Numbered from the stretch's first letter, positions 1-9,218 are shown. The stretch is 64,000 nt of DNA from Halichondria panicea (GCF_963675165.1 NC_087382.1:6682315-6746314); one strand, 5' to 3'. A program made the numbers and translations. Notes: generated by a model from the letters alone, not told the origin.

Positions 1-770
1 CCTCCGAGCGATCGATGCAGAGACTATTGCCGAGGAGCTGGTTAACTTCTTTTCGAGAGTGGGCATACCAGCATACCAGAAGAAATTCTGACAGATCAGG
101 GTTCGAACTTCACATCCAAACTGTTAGCTGAAGTGTACCGGCTTCTCCATATCAAGCCAATTTGTACCAGTCCGTATCATCCTCAAACAGATGGACTTGT
201 CGAAAGATTCAACCAAACTCTCAAAGCTATATTAAGGAAAACGGCTAAAGAAGAAGGCAAAGACTGGGATCGGCTAGTACCCTAAAGTTCCACAAGCTTC
301 TACAGGATTCTCTCCATTTGAACTCTTGTATAGAAGGGTCCGAGAAACATGGGAAGCGAGCCCTAAAACTGACGAAAGTGTTGTCTCATACATCCTATTG
401 ATTCAAGAGAAACTGGCAAAATTGAGTGAACTTGTGCAGCAGAATCTCCAAAGAGCACAGAAGGATCAGAAGACCTGGTATGACCGACATGCCAGGACCC
501 GAGAATTTAAGTTTGGTGATGAAGTCCTTGTACTACTGCCTACATCAACCAGCAAACTGTTAGCTGAATGGCAAGGTCTTACTCCATCATCAAACTAGTT
601 GGCAAAGTCACCTACGAAGTTGATATGCACGATCGACGAAAGCGAAAGAGAGTGTTTCATGTCAACATGCTCATGCTCAAGAAATGGGAAACTCCAACTG
701 ATGTTGCAATGTTCAATGACGAGGTTGACCCAAGCGACGAAATCGTTTTATGGAGAGATGCAACAGAAAA
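1..770 (+). pseudogene. Retroviral-type integrase, catalytic core and GPY/F module (partial, frameshifted)
   Basis: Integrase inserts retrotransposon cDNA into the chromosome. Reading across frames, the core shows LTDQGSNFTSK (second catalytic Asp) near 95-125 and TSPYHPQTDGLVERFNQTLK (catalytic Glu) near 170-230. The first catalytic Asp lies left of the window. From 326 an open stretch gives SPFELLYRR and a KDQKTWYDRHAR basic helix. It is followed, after a frameshift near 575, by a GPY/F-type module ending FHVNM near 670. An 8-base tandem duplication (gcatacca twice, 63-78) breaks the frame, and there is a stop near 285. The linker after the module runs straight into RT. The family is clear; the exact borders are approximate. 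Confidence 0.82.
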
Positions 771-799
771 TCAGCAGCCTTACCCCAACTCAGCTTCAA

Positions 800-1481
800 G
801 AACTACATCATACTCTGCAATCATTCAGCGACGTAGCGAACCTGGAAGGACTACTGTTGCAGAGCATCACATTGAAGTGGGTGACGCAAGACCGATTCGC
901 CTACCGCCGTATCGATTGCCACACGCATATCTCGTGAAACCGTACTTACTGAGCTCAAAGATATGGAACAGACAGGTATTATCGAGCGCTCATCAAGTAA
1001 TTGGGCAGCACCAATCGTCCTTGTGAAAAAGAAAGATGGTTCTTTACGCATGTGTGTTGATTATCGTCGTCTCAATGCCATTTCACCATCAGATGCCTAC
1101 CCGATGCCTCGTGTCGACGACCTTATTGATAGACTTGGAGGTTATCAAGAGGGTACTGGCAAGTACCTGTAGACACTAAGTCACGTCACCTGACAGCATT
1201 TACAACTCTGTTTCAGTTTAAAGTGATGCCCTTTGGACTGCATGGAGCCCCAGCCACCTTCCAACGAATGATGGATCGCCTATTATGGGATGTACCAGAA
1301 TTTGCTGCAGCATACCTTGATGATCTCATCATCCACAGCACAACTTGGGAGGAACACCTCAGACATGTCCGAATGATATTCGAGAAACTCCGCTCAGCTG
1401 GGTTGACAATCAAACCAAAAAAATGCCAGTTGGGAATGACTAAATGTGTATATCTTGGTCATGTTGTCGGAGGAGGAAGAG
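800..1481 (+). pseudogene. Ty3/gypsy reverse transcriptase (partial, frameshifted)
   Basis: RT copies element RNA into cDNA. The N-terminal gypsy signature is visible as HHIEVGDARPIRLPPYRLPH (868-927), then GIIERSSSNWAAPIVLVKKK (976-1035) and MCVDYRRLNA (1050-1079). After a damaged stretch near 1140-1220, FGLHGAPATFQRMMDRLLW appears (1229-1290), then the catalytic YLDD box (1312-1323), and the thumb/connection ends at YLGHVVGG (1450-1473). Sequence after about 1481 is not pol. Frameshifts near 930 and 1150 and a gap between RT motifs rule out a working enzyme. Confidence 0.88.
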
Positions 1482-2386
1482 TGTCATTCAAAAATCGTCT
1501 ACAAGTTTCAAGTTGCCTATTATTTTCCAATTACTGTCTCATTAGCAGAGCAGCAGAGTTAGTTCGCTCAAACAGCTCAATTTTTGTGTCCACACACACA
1601 CCAATCACTCTACCCCTGCTGCGCACACACGTGGTAATTACAAGTACCATGTGAGCTCATAATTATAGCACTTTGTACAGGTACAGCTAGCTAGCTACAG
1701 TAAAACCTGTTTCAATGACCACTCTGATCATACCTATGCTGATGGTTTTCACTTCACACGCTAATTTGAGACGAGTGGTCTATAATGAAGGCCGCGATTC
1801 ATTATGTTGTGTACATTATGTTGTGTACATGATGTCAGTGGCAATAATTATTATATTTATATGTGTAGAATTGGATTAGCAGAGATCTCAGCGCAAAGGC
1901 GATAGCCCAAGAGTAGGTGGCCACTAAAGAAAGGCTGTGCATGCTGAAAGTCAGTACTTAATCTGGGTGCTATATTACGTTGCTACTATAGATAGCAATA
2001 ATTAATATACCCCCCCCCCCCCCCCCCGACGTTATACATCATCTGTTTCATGGGCTGCAATAATAATTTATAGATACCCACAATAAGTCACAAACGTTAT
2101 GTTGTTGTTCGCACTTGTGAAATGTGTATGTATACGCTGTACATAATTATATTTTTTTACACTCAGATGCAGTAAGTCAGAGAGTGACAAGGAGCAACTT
2201 GTACACTATCTATTTTTTTACTATTATGAAGTTATTATTATGAAGTTACAGTGATGTGCAGATGATGCAAAATACATGTAACCAAATAAGTGTGCAATAA
2301 ATAAAATAGAAGTAACCTAGAAGTAACCAAGTAAGTCAAACAGTTTAACAGTGTAAAACAATGTGACTTTAAAAAATAATTGTTAG
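1482..2386. other. Non-coding stretch with simple repeats and a decayed pogo-like end
   Basis: No ORF here looks like a gene. At 1698 the start CAGTAAAACC resembles a pogo/Tigger transposon end, but no matching right end was found. A pure C run lies at about 2010-2027. Exact tandem duplications include a 14-base unit at 1800-1828 and a repeated TATTATGAAGTTA unit near 2221-2247. Confidence 0.4.
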
Positions 2387-2490
2387 CAGTTAGTGAAGTG
2401 CAGTTAGTGAAGTGAAATGTCTGTAAATTCTCTATCAGGTGCCTAGCAACCGTATACCGCCCATACAACAAGGATGTGTTGCTGTGAGGG
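2387..2490 (+). repeat. Fragment of the PB-A piggyBac end
   Basis: AAGTGAAATGTCTGTAAATT and the following bases, including CATACAACAAGG, match the left part of the PB-A elements at 10369 and 13548. The fragment lacks the terminal CCCTTTAACCG and the TTAA, so it is a truncated remnant. A 14-base unit (cagttagtgaagtg) is duplicated at its left edge (2387-2414). Confidence 0.6.
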
Positions 2491-2565
2491 ATGGGGGATT
2501 TAGAGTACTTGATTGATTCAGTTTTCACAGTCAGTTCAAAGGCACTCAACAAATACAAAACTCAA

Positions 2566-2660
2566 CACTTAAATACTAAACCTGCTCACAAAACACATTA
2601 TCTAAAAATAAATGTTCTAGAATGTTCTACTAACAAAACACATGATGTTCTAGAATGTTC
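2566..2660 (-). promoter_or_regulatory. Presumed gypsy LTR promoter: two heat-shock-element-like sites and a TATA-like box
   Basis: Reading on the minus strand, away from the RNase H gene, TTCTAGAATGTTC occurs at 2648-2660 and again at 2615-2627. Both are perfect three-block TTCnnGAAnnTTC arrays, the form bound by heat-shock factor. About 40 bases further along is TATTTAAG (2568-2575), a TATA-like box. The order of pol end, heat-shock elements and TATA suits the U3 part of a 3' LTR. The LTR borders were not found, so the LTR assignment is inference. Confidence 0.45.
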
Positions 2661-2715
2661 ACTACAGTACTTGTGGTTTACCACATGATTAGCAATGTCC
2701 TGTGAGGCCTTGTCC

Positions 2716-3350
2716 TCACACTCCTCCGTCCTTCTCCGGCGACAAAGTTGTCGCGTTTGGATTATGAGCACGTGACAGTCCGTCAGCATTTGCATTAGCC
2801 CTTCCCGCTCGATGGCGAACAGTGAATGAATATGACTGCAGTTCTAAACTCCATCGTGTTAAACGAGCGTTTGTATCGTTGAGTCGGTTGAGCCACTCGA
2901 GGGAACGATGATCTGTTTGAACAGTAAATGGTTTCCCCCCAAGTAGGTACACTTTGAATGCCAGACACTCTTTCTCCACAGTGGAATAACGCTTGCGGCT
3001 GTAGTAGGCAACAGGGTGCTCTGATCCCTCATCAGATAACTGGCTGAGTACGGCTCCAATACCACGATCAGTTTGTACAATAAACAGACGGTCAAAGTCA
3101 GGGTTCTTCAGTATAGTATAGGGGATGAACACAAAACACAACAATCCCTTGAGAGTCTGAAATGCTTCCGGTGTCCAATAAGACTTATTGGGTGCATTTT
3201 CCCGAGTGAGATCAGTCAAGGATGCTGCGATAGTGGCGAAATTAGGGATGAATTTTCTGTAGTAACCTGTGAGTCCGAGAAAAGCTCTAACTTGTTTCTT
3301 CGCCTTTGGTTCGGTGGTTCGGGAAAGTTCTTTACACTCTTCTGATCGTA
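2716..3350 (-). pseudogene. Ty3/gypsy RT connection and RNase H, C-terminal end of pol
   Basis: RNase H degrades the RNA strand during reverse transcription. From the high-coordinate side a gypsy RT thumb/connection is readable as KKQVRAFLGLTGYYRKFIP, with a frame break near 3220. Next come SYWTPEAFQTLK, FIVQTDRGIGAVLSQL (the usual D-A-S is altered), HPVAYYSRK and TVEKECLAFK. TVQTDHRSLEWL and HRAGRANANADGLSR close RNase H. The ORF stops about 15 codons later, with no integrase behind it, which fits an element that carries integrase upstream. It probably belongs to the same family as 1-1481 but lies in the opposite orientation. Confidence 0.88.
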
Positions 3351-4148
3351 GCTTTATAGATTCACAAAATTATATCTGTGCGATGAAGTTTGATTAAATA
3401 CGGTTTGAATCGGGTCATGATTATACTCACCGCTGTTTCAAGACGGCACCCTAGGAACAGTCTGCAATTCAAAGAAATATTGAAATGTGGGTGTGGTGTG
3501 GTTTATCAACAACATTTTCTTGTTTTTTATAACCCATAGTAACTGTTTTGATATTCATTACTATCAGTGTCAGGTGCACTCTACTGAGCTCACACGCATC
3601 TAGAAACCACAAACCACTTCACTGCTAAGTAGTGGATGTTTTTACAACTACTTGCTGACGTGTTTCTTCTGAGAGAATAACCATCATACAACTGTTTGGA
3701 CAGCAACAGGTAATTGACTACTTTTTGAGGAGCTGTATAATTAGGTCTGAAAATGAATTACATGAATTACATATTTGATGCATGAGTATATACTAGCACT
3801 TGCTTAACCTCGATTCCGATTCCAGGCCGCTAAGAGAGGGCCTGGTATCGACATGCGCAAGTGGATACCATTGTATTTTGCTCAGTAAAACAATGACGTC
3901 AGCATTCTAATAGCTACCCTTAGCCTACTATGTTGTGGACCTAGTGGACCTCTGAACGGAGGGGAAGGCTGACAATAGCAATACAGCTCTGTTTCTAGCT
4001 AGCTAGCTATATATCTCGGTGTCTGACTTTATGAATTATTCAGGATAATTATAATTCTGGTAAAAATTCAGTTTAATGGGAAACATTACGGGAATATTAT
4101 CCAATAATTTTGCGCATGCGCAAGCAGTCAGTAGCAGGCCTAATTGTT
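3351..4148. other. Non-coding stretch left of the two-gene transposon
   Basis: No supported gene. CCAGGCC and GGCCTGG at about 3826-3856 form a short hairpin like those near MITE ends, but no partner end was found. A TGCGCATGCGCA palindrome lies near 4112-4124. Confidence 0.3.
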
Positions 4149-4184
4149 TACAGAGTTTTTCAGGTTGCTTGATTGCTAAGGTGG

Positions 4185-4196
4185 TGCGCATGCTCA
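4185..4196. promoter_or_regulatory. NRF-1-like palindrome in the left subterminal region
   Basis: TGCGCATGCTCA starts 35 bases in from the left end and about 85 bases upstream of the accessory ATG. It differs by one base from the TGCGCATGCGCA palindrome bound by NRF-1-type factors. The right end has the perfect form at the mirrored position, so this is probably a promoter or end-binding site. Confidence 0.4.
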
Positions 4197-4279
4197 ATTA
4201 ATTAAGTTGCTCTGTCAGCACAGTACAAGTAGAAACAAGTCTAGTCTCAGTCCATTTTCGATTTCTACAAAGCAAAGCG

Positions 4280-5227
4280 ATGGAAAAAAAGAAGGATCAA
4301 CCTGCCTGTTTTTTCCAGCCACACATTAGTGTGAACAACTCCAGATCTTTCTCAATCACACCCAACGTAGGCAAGGCAGCAAGCAGTGGGAGAGTGTTGA
4401 TTACCCCATTAAGAGCCCAGCAACCCTTACTGCCACAAAGCAACGCTGTTATCCCCAAAGTATTTTTAAAGGCAGTGTCTAAAGAAAAGAAGTCTCATGC
4501 AAAGACCTTCACTTTGAGGAACGTGGATATGGTCGCCATTACTACAGCAACTTGTCTCAAGGAAATTATCAGAGCTCAGCTTAAACAAGAAATTGTACCT
4601 GACATTCATGATTTTGATGTTGGATATGTTCAAGGTACGAACGTTATTAGTATCCGAAGCTCTGAAGATGTCCAAGAAGTGTGGTCTGAATTAAAAACTT
4701 CTTCTAAGTTAATTTTGTGGTGTGATGGGCTTAAAGATAAACCACAGAAACGAGAGCTCAATTGCGAATCAGATGATGAATTAAGAACAACTAAGAAAAG
4801 AAAAACTAAATCTCTCGAGAAAGAGGATCGGGTTCAAGAGATAGTTGATAATCTTAAAGAGAACCATGGCTCTAAATTTACTATAATGCAGCTACGTATT
4901 TGGGCTGAGATGATTGTGGGAAATATGCACACAAGCACAGATGATCCTCCAAGCACAAGTATGTTTGTTAGAGCTGGTGGACAGACTAAGAAAGCTACTG
5001 GGTTGTCTTCACCTTCAATAACTAAAGCAATTACTGATGCTGCCTGTGCAATCTCAAACGTCTTATCACCAACGCAGAATCTACCAGCCAAAACACACAA
5101 TGTGAGTGGTTGTAGTCCTGTTAGGGCTATTGAAAACAGATCCAAATTGTATAAACAGTTAAACGAGCTCAGTAATTTAAAGAGTAGTGGAGTCCTCAGC
5201 GACCAAGAATATTTGTCTGAAAAGTAA
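4280..5227 (+). CDS. Accessory protein of the two-gene transposon (315 aa, unknown function)
   Basis: I do not recognise a named family. The ORF is intact from the first ATG inside the element. Residues about 70-150 form an alternating hydrophobic stretch with LKEIIRAQLKQEI, DFDVGYVQG and LILWCDG, which could be a small beta-grasp (PB1-like) fold; that is a guess. A basic stretch near 170-178, TTKKRKTK, looks like a nuclear localisation signal. Near 200-228 is IWAEMI followed by H-T-S-T-D-D-P-P-S-T-S-M-F. The last 25 residues (LNELSNLK, G-V-L-S-D-Q-E-Y) resemble a SHOCT-type helical tail. A diverged homologue sits in the same convergent position beside a related transposase at 49690-50230, so the gene travels with the element. 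A role in DNA binding or transposase partnering is inference. Confidence 0.8.
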   Translation: MEKKKDQPACFFQPHISVNNSRSFSITPNVGKAASSGRVLITPLRAQQPLLPQSNAVIPKVFLKAVSKEKKSHAKTFTLRNVDMVAITTATCLKEIIRAQLKQEIVPDIHDFDVGYVQGTNVISIRSSEDVQEVWSELKTSSKLILWCDGLKDKPQKRELNCESDDELRTTKKRKTKSLEKEDRVQEIVDNLKENHGSKFTIMQLRIWAEMIVGNMHTSTDDPPSTSMFVRAGGQTKKATGLSSPSITKAITDAACAISNVLSPTQNLPAKTHNVSGCSPVRAIENRSKLYKQLNELSNLKSSGVLSDQEYLSEK

Positions 5228-5307
5228 GCTATAATGACCTTTCTGCAAGACATAAACACTCGTATTTAGTAATAATTATTATACAGGTTTACATAAATTG
5301 TGAATTA

Positions 5308-6279
5308 TTATTGAATGTATCCTGAGTGTTTGATATAAGAGAGACAGTCTTGCTTCGTTACCATTGCAAATGCTGTACTTAATAGTGCTCTAGGAGCACT
5401 GGTAGACTCAAAAATTTGGTAGTTTTCCTTAATAATGTCCTTGACTTGACTAAACACTTCCTCCGATGGGTTTAAATCGGGTGAATAAGGTGGAAGAAAA
5501 ATCAGCTTTGCATTGCCTTGGTTTTCAATCATATCTTGGACTTCTTGTATATGATGTATTGATGCATTGTCCATAATGACCACAGACAGAGGGTTGACGC
5601 AGTTAAAGGGATTAAGGATTGGAAGTAAACAGTTTCTGAGAAAGTTTACAAACTTATCTCCATCAGTACTGCCTTCTGATATGTAAACATCATGAATCCC
5701 TTCAGTTGAAAGAAGTGGTATGGTAGAGTAGCGTTTTCCTCTTATAAACAGCCTGTGATCTCTTGGTGTAATCCCTCTGAAGCTGTATCCATATTTTCTT
5801 TTGCTGTCACGACGATCGCATCCACTTTCATCTATCCAAATCAACATTGATGGATCGTAAACACTAATTTCTGCCATAAACTGTGCCCGAGCAAGTTCAC
5901 TTTGCTGTGAAGCTATGTAGCGAACAACCTGACGACTGCAGCCCATCTTATGGTGCAACGTTCTCCATATCGTTGAAGTACTCACAGTACTGCCAAATAA
6001 GTCCAGAAGTTTCCCCCTTATTTCTTCAAGATAAATGCTAGGTCTTTCTTGTATAAGTCTTAAAATAATTATATGTTCAAAGTCACCAAGAATTGAATGG
6101 GGTCCATGATGGTGATCTACTGGTCTCACATCTCCAGTCTGCTGAAATACTCTCAAATATCTCCTGATACTACTCTCACTTACACACAGGAGTCTTGAAA
6201 TATCTGCCACACTAATATTCTCAGATATATTGAGGAATACTATCCTCCAGCGCAAATCCAGTGAGTAAGGGTTAGGCAT
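5308..6279 (-). CDS. IS630/Tc1-like DDE transposase (323 aa, intact)
   Basis: Cut-and-paste transposase acting on the flanking inverted repeats. The N-terminus (MPNPYSLDLRWRIV) leads into a helix-turn-helix pair: SVADISRLLCVSESSIRRYL at about 23-42, then a second winged-helix segment around 70-115. The DDE_3-type catalytic core shows LIWIDESG (first Asp, about residue 148), VVIMDNASIHH (second Asp, about 236) and PPYSPDLNPSEEVF, with the acidic third residue about 35 positions after the second Asp. KYGYSFRG and KRYSTIPLL are family-typical core segments. No frameshift or internal stop. The start is the first ATG after the right inverted repeat. Transcription is convergent with the accessory gene. 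Confidence 0.93.
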   Translation of the reverse strand: MPNPYSLDLRWRIVFLNISENISVADISRLLCVSESSIRRYLRVFQQTGDVRPVDHHHGPHSILGDFEHIIILRLIQERPSIYLEEIRGKLLDLFGSTVSTSTIWRTLHHKMGCSRQVVRYIASQQSELARAQFMAEISVYDPSMLIWIDESGCDRRDSKRKYGYSFRGITPRDHRLFIRGKRYSTIPLLSTEGIHDVYISEGSTDGDKFVNFLRNCLLPILNPFNCVNPLSVVIMDNASIHHIQEVQDMIENQGNAKLIFLPPYSPDLNPSEEVFSQVKDIIKENYQIFESTSAPRALLSTAFAMVTKQDCLSYIKHSGYIQ

Positions 6280-6323
6280 TGCTCAAAACAACTTTGAAAA
6301 GTGTGTGGGTACAAGTGAACGTG

Positions 6324-6335
6324 TGCGCATGCGCA
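6324..6335. promoter_or_regulatory. NRF-1-like palindrome in the right subterminal region
   Basis: A perfect TGCGCATGCGCA lies 35 bases in from the right end and about 45 bases upstream of the transposase ATG, mirroring the left site. It may drive the transposase or be bound by the transposase or the accessory protein. This is inference from position only. Confidence 0.42.
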
Positions 6336-6813
6336 AATTATACTCTTTCAAGTAACCTGAAAAACCCTGTAGGCCTTGCTAAGCACTGCTGCTCCGCCTT
6401 CGTTCTGTCAACAAGAAACAGCAATCTCTCCGCATGTGATTTTTGACTGCCCATGCAATGCCCAGTTTGCATGGACATCGTTGACAGACCAATTGGGCAA
6501 TAGTCTTGTTTGTGCCGACTACAAGTTTCTCAAACCACCTCATGTGACTTCAGAAATTACACTCAAGGCACTAGGTAGTCACGTGCTATCTGTGTAAGAA
6601 ACGGGGATGCTTGAAACACCACAAATCTCACATTCAAAGTACCGCTAACTTTAGCTATGCATCACTCACCCCATCGAGGAGAAACTGCAGTCCAACCTGA
6701 TAAAGCGTAAAGCGCAGCATGCGCAACTCCCACACTGGACAGGTAAGAATGGAAAATACATTAATAATTCTACAGCATCTAACACTGGTAAAGGTTAGCT
6801 CCGTGTCTAGTCC

Positions 6814-7440
6814 GTGTCTAGTGGAACAGCCAGTCAACGCACTCTGAGACGCCGCAGTGGTGACCTGTCCTCCATCAGGAAGACAGTGAGCGGCGGACAG
6901 GAAGAAGTAGTCACAGTAACAACAAAGGAAGACCGGGAGAAACTTGTTGAGAAGCCGTCAGACTGTTTCCAAGTTAAGTTCTCAGTGACGGAGAGCTTGG
7001 GATTCTAATGATACCATACTACAAATTACGGATCATGAAGAAGTAAGTATATACATCGCTTACCTCAAACATTTTCCCTCTAGCATGTTGGGACCAAACG
7101 TGAAAATCGCTTCTGAGAAAAAGATGAGAGCTGAGGTTGAAAGGAATATGTCCCGTTTACTTCCCAATTTACTTCCCAATCAATGATGGAAGGCACACAG
7201 TTGAGATCAAGATGTCGCTACACGCCAAATCTCTGGAAAGTATGCTCTGTTTAAACGATGATGCTGAGAGAAGGTAACTTGGAGGGGCAAGGGCTTCAAG
7301 ATGACATGCAACATCGATCACCCAAATTCTCCCTGTACCTTTTGCATATTTGAAGCTCCCGACAATGTGACTAATCTCAAAATTGGACTACAGAGATTCA
7401 AGCCTTCACGGCAAGACATGGAGGTACATGTACTAGGATA
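6814..7440 (+). CDS. Possible multi-exon gene fragment, unknown function
   Basis: Several short stretches look like exons. From 6814 an ORF gives TASQRTLRRRSGDLSSIRKT and DREKLVEKPSDCFQVKFSV; shifted by a frame it runs to ITDHEE followed by GTAAGT near 7043. After an AG near 7083 comes MLGPNVKIASEKKMRAEVER, then KMSLHAKSLESMLCL (7210-7255). A last stretch (about 7296-7423) reads GFKMTCNIDHPNSPCTFCIF and ends before GTACAT. The frames do not join cleanly and I recognise no domain. A decayed host gene or an unknown TE gene are both possible. No signal peptide or membrane segment is evident. Confidence 0.3.
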
Positions 7441-8900
7441 AAAATTAATTGTCAAGTTTCAAAATGTATATAGTATTTCTTAGTGGAGATTACGAATTCT
7501 TGCTTCAGGTAGCTTCACATGAAAATCAATAGGTCAGCATTGCTGCTTATGGTGTTGGTTAGCCAATGTACCAAGTAGAAGCACAGACAGCAGCTTTATT
7601 GCAGCCGGAGGGAATCTGAAAAATGTTGAAGTTTTAACAACTGTGCTAGGGAACCCTTGAACCAAGTAAGAGTACTAATCACACACACACTTATTCTTAA
7701 ACATGCACATCACCTGAGGAATCTTCTACATCATCAGCTTGACTTGTCAATCTTAGCTATTCCAACTTTATTGCAAGAGCCAAGACGATGAGCTAGACAG
7801 GGAGACAGGGCACAGATAAACGAACAGAAGGGATTGGAAACGCCCATGTAATAGAGGCTAGTTACGGTCACATGACAGGAAGTCTACTTGAGATGTGAAA
7901 TTCAGTGCAGGGGAGGTTAAATGTAGAGAAATTAACCCTTCTGACCGTTAAGCACTTAGAGGAACAGTGACTCTAACAATGGACAACCAGATCGTGATTT
8001 AGTCTACTCAGCAATGTGATGCAGAAGTTGACTCGCTCAAAGCTGTTTTAGACCTATTCCCTTCAAGTGACACAACACCTATCTGACTTTTGCATGGAGT
8101 TGCTACAACCTATGCGCTCTATCTTAAACTTTGGACGGCATTGAAGATAATGGCGCACTCTCTCGATAGGACTCATATGTTTTGGGATCTTCGAGAGAAG
8201 AATAGTTGAGAGAGAAGAGTAGTTGAGGTAGGAACGACTTCATGAGAGGTCGTGTGAGTAATGATGGGAGGTTGAGTTGAGGAGGAAGATTGTGAATTAA
8301 TTTTGCAAAGTTAATTGACTCTGCTATAATTCCTTCAGTTCTGGGGGTCCATGAAGATGGTACAAAACCTTTTGATACTGTGTAAAGGTCATTTATGGGT
8401 AAAGATTGGCCACTAGATCATCCTATATTATTCCTATATTATGTATGCAAAGAATAGTAAATGAGTGTTGATGACGGCAACTATATATAAAACTGCACAC
8501 ACATTTGTCCTCTCTGTCTGGGTCGCCCTGTTTCTGTTTTTGGATTTCCCAGTTTTTCTTCTGACAACTTACGTGGCATAATTTAGGTGACTGCTGATAC
8601 ATACAGACATAATTTCAAACATCATGTGATATGCAACGATAAGGTTACGGTCACCCACGCATCCAAACCTTGTGTGAATGTCATTATTTGTACATTCCTG
8701 TGGCATATAATCACGTGTATGGTCTTGTAGTATTGTACACAACAAGCAACACACAAAGCTATCACAAGCTGGAAGATACTATGCTAGCAGCAGCTACTGC
8801 ACTGTAGTACTAGGTAAGTAGGTATTATTTGATTACCTGATAGGTGAATTATGAGAATTATGATGATTATTTGATGATGATTATGATGATGTGTTGGTTG
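7441..8900. other. Non-coding stretch, nothing recognised
   Basis: No ORF with coding character on either strand. It holds scattered short duplications. A phrase near 7829 (GGGATTGGAAACG) resembles the end of the inverted-repeat element at 57279-57672. Confidence 0.3.
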
Positions 8901-8905
8901 AGGTA

Positions 8906-9213
8906 CAGTGGCGGGTCCATGGGGTCCCTTGACCCCCCCTTTTGAAGTTAACTTTAGAATGCTTAATGACACCAGCTATATTTATCAGTTTTTGTAATTT
9001 GATTCAATGATTGTACCTGTTGTTTTGATGTATCAACTGTGTTCAGGTTAGCCTAGGCTACTAGTTGACTGTTCGTGGCAGCTAGCTAGCTCACGCAAGT
9101 CTATTATGGGACTTCCCCTGGCTGAGTATAGGATTTTCCCTGGTCACGTGTTACCGGAAGTGGGCGTAACCCCAATTGGAACCCCCCTTTCATTTTTCCT
9201 GGATCCGCCACTG
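8906..9213. mobile_element. 308-bp MITE with CAGTGGCGG ends
   Basis: The left end is CAGTGGCGGGTCCATGGGG; the right end read inward is CAGTGGCGGATCCAGG, so the outer 16 or so bases are inverted repeats. Direct AGGTA copies flank it (8901-8905 and 9214-9218). Subterminal runs of C/G next to the repeats (ACCCCCC / GGGGGGT) are also inverted. There is no coding content. The superfamily is uncertain: the end looks hAT-like but the visible target duplication is 5 bases. Confidence 0.65.
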
Positions 9214-9218
9214 AGGTA

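Larger units (their letters stand above)
1..1481 (+). mobile_element. Ty3/gypsy retrotransposon fragment with integrase upstream of RT
   Basis: An integrase core and its C-terminal module (1 to about 770) are followed on the same strand by a Ty3/gypsy reverse transcriptase (about 850-1481). Standard Ty3/gypsy pol runs RT, RNase H, integrase. Integrase before RT is the Ty1/copia-like order known in the Gmr1 group of gypsy elements. The left end is cut by the window edge. The right end stops just after the RT connection, where related elements go on to RNase H; an RNase H of the same type lies inverted at 2716-3350. Several frameshifts and stops make this a dead copy. Confidence 0.8.
4149..6371. 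mobile_element. Complete two-gene IS630/Tc1-like DNA transposon
   Basis: The element runs 4151-6369 and is flanked by TA (4149-4150 and 6370-6371), the target duplication of the Tc1/mariner/IS630 superfamily. Its ends are inverted repeats: the left starts CAGAGTTTTTCAGGTTGCTT, and the right, read inward, starts CAGGGTTTTTCAGGTTACTT. Inside are two convergent, intact ORFs: an accessory gene (4280-5227, plus) and a DDE transposase (5308-6279, minus), with 80 bases between their stop codons. Intact ORFs and well matched ends suggest a young copy. Confidence 0.85.

Noticed and set aside
102-118. GGTTCGAACTTCACATC, resembling a tRNA B box
   Set aside because: It lies within the integrase coding sequence (T-D-Q-G-S-N-F-T-S) and has no A box or cloverleaf around it.
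6376-6597. Short ORF with H-V-I-F-D-C-P, like the 3' zinc knuckle of some LINE reverse transcriptases
   Set aside because: Only one weak phrase matches. There is no RT motif upstream, since the two-gene transposon lies there, so the reading is not supportable.
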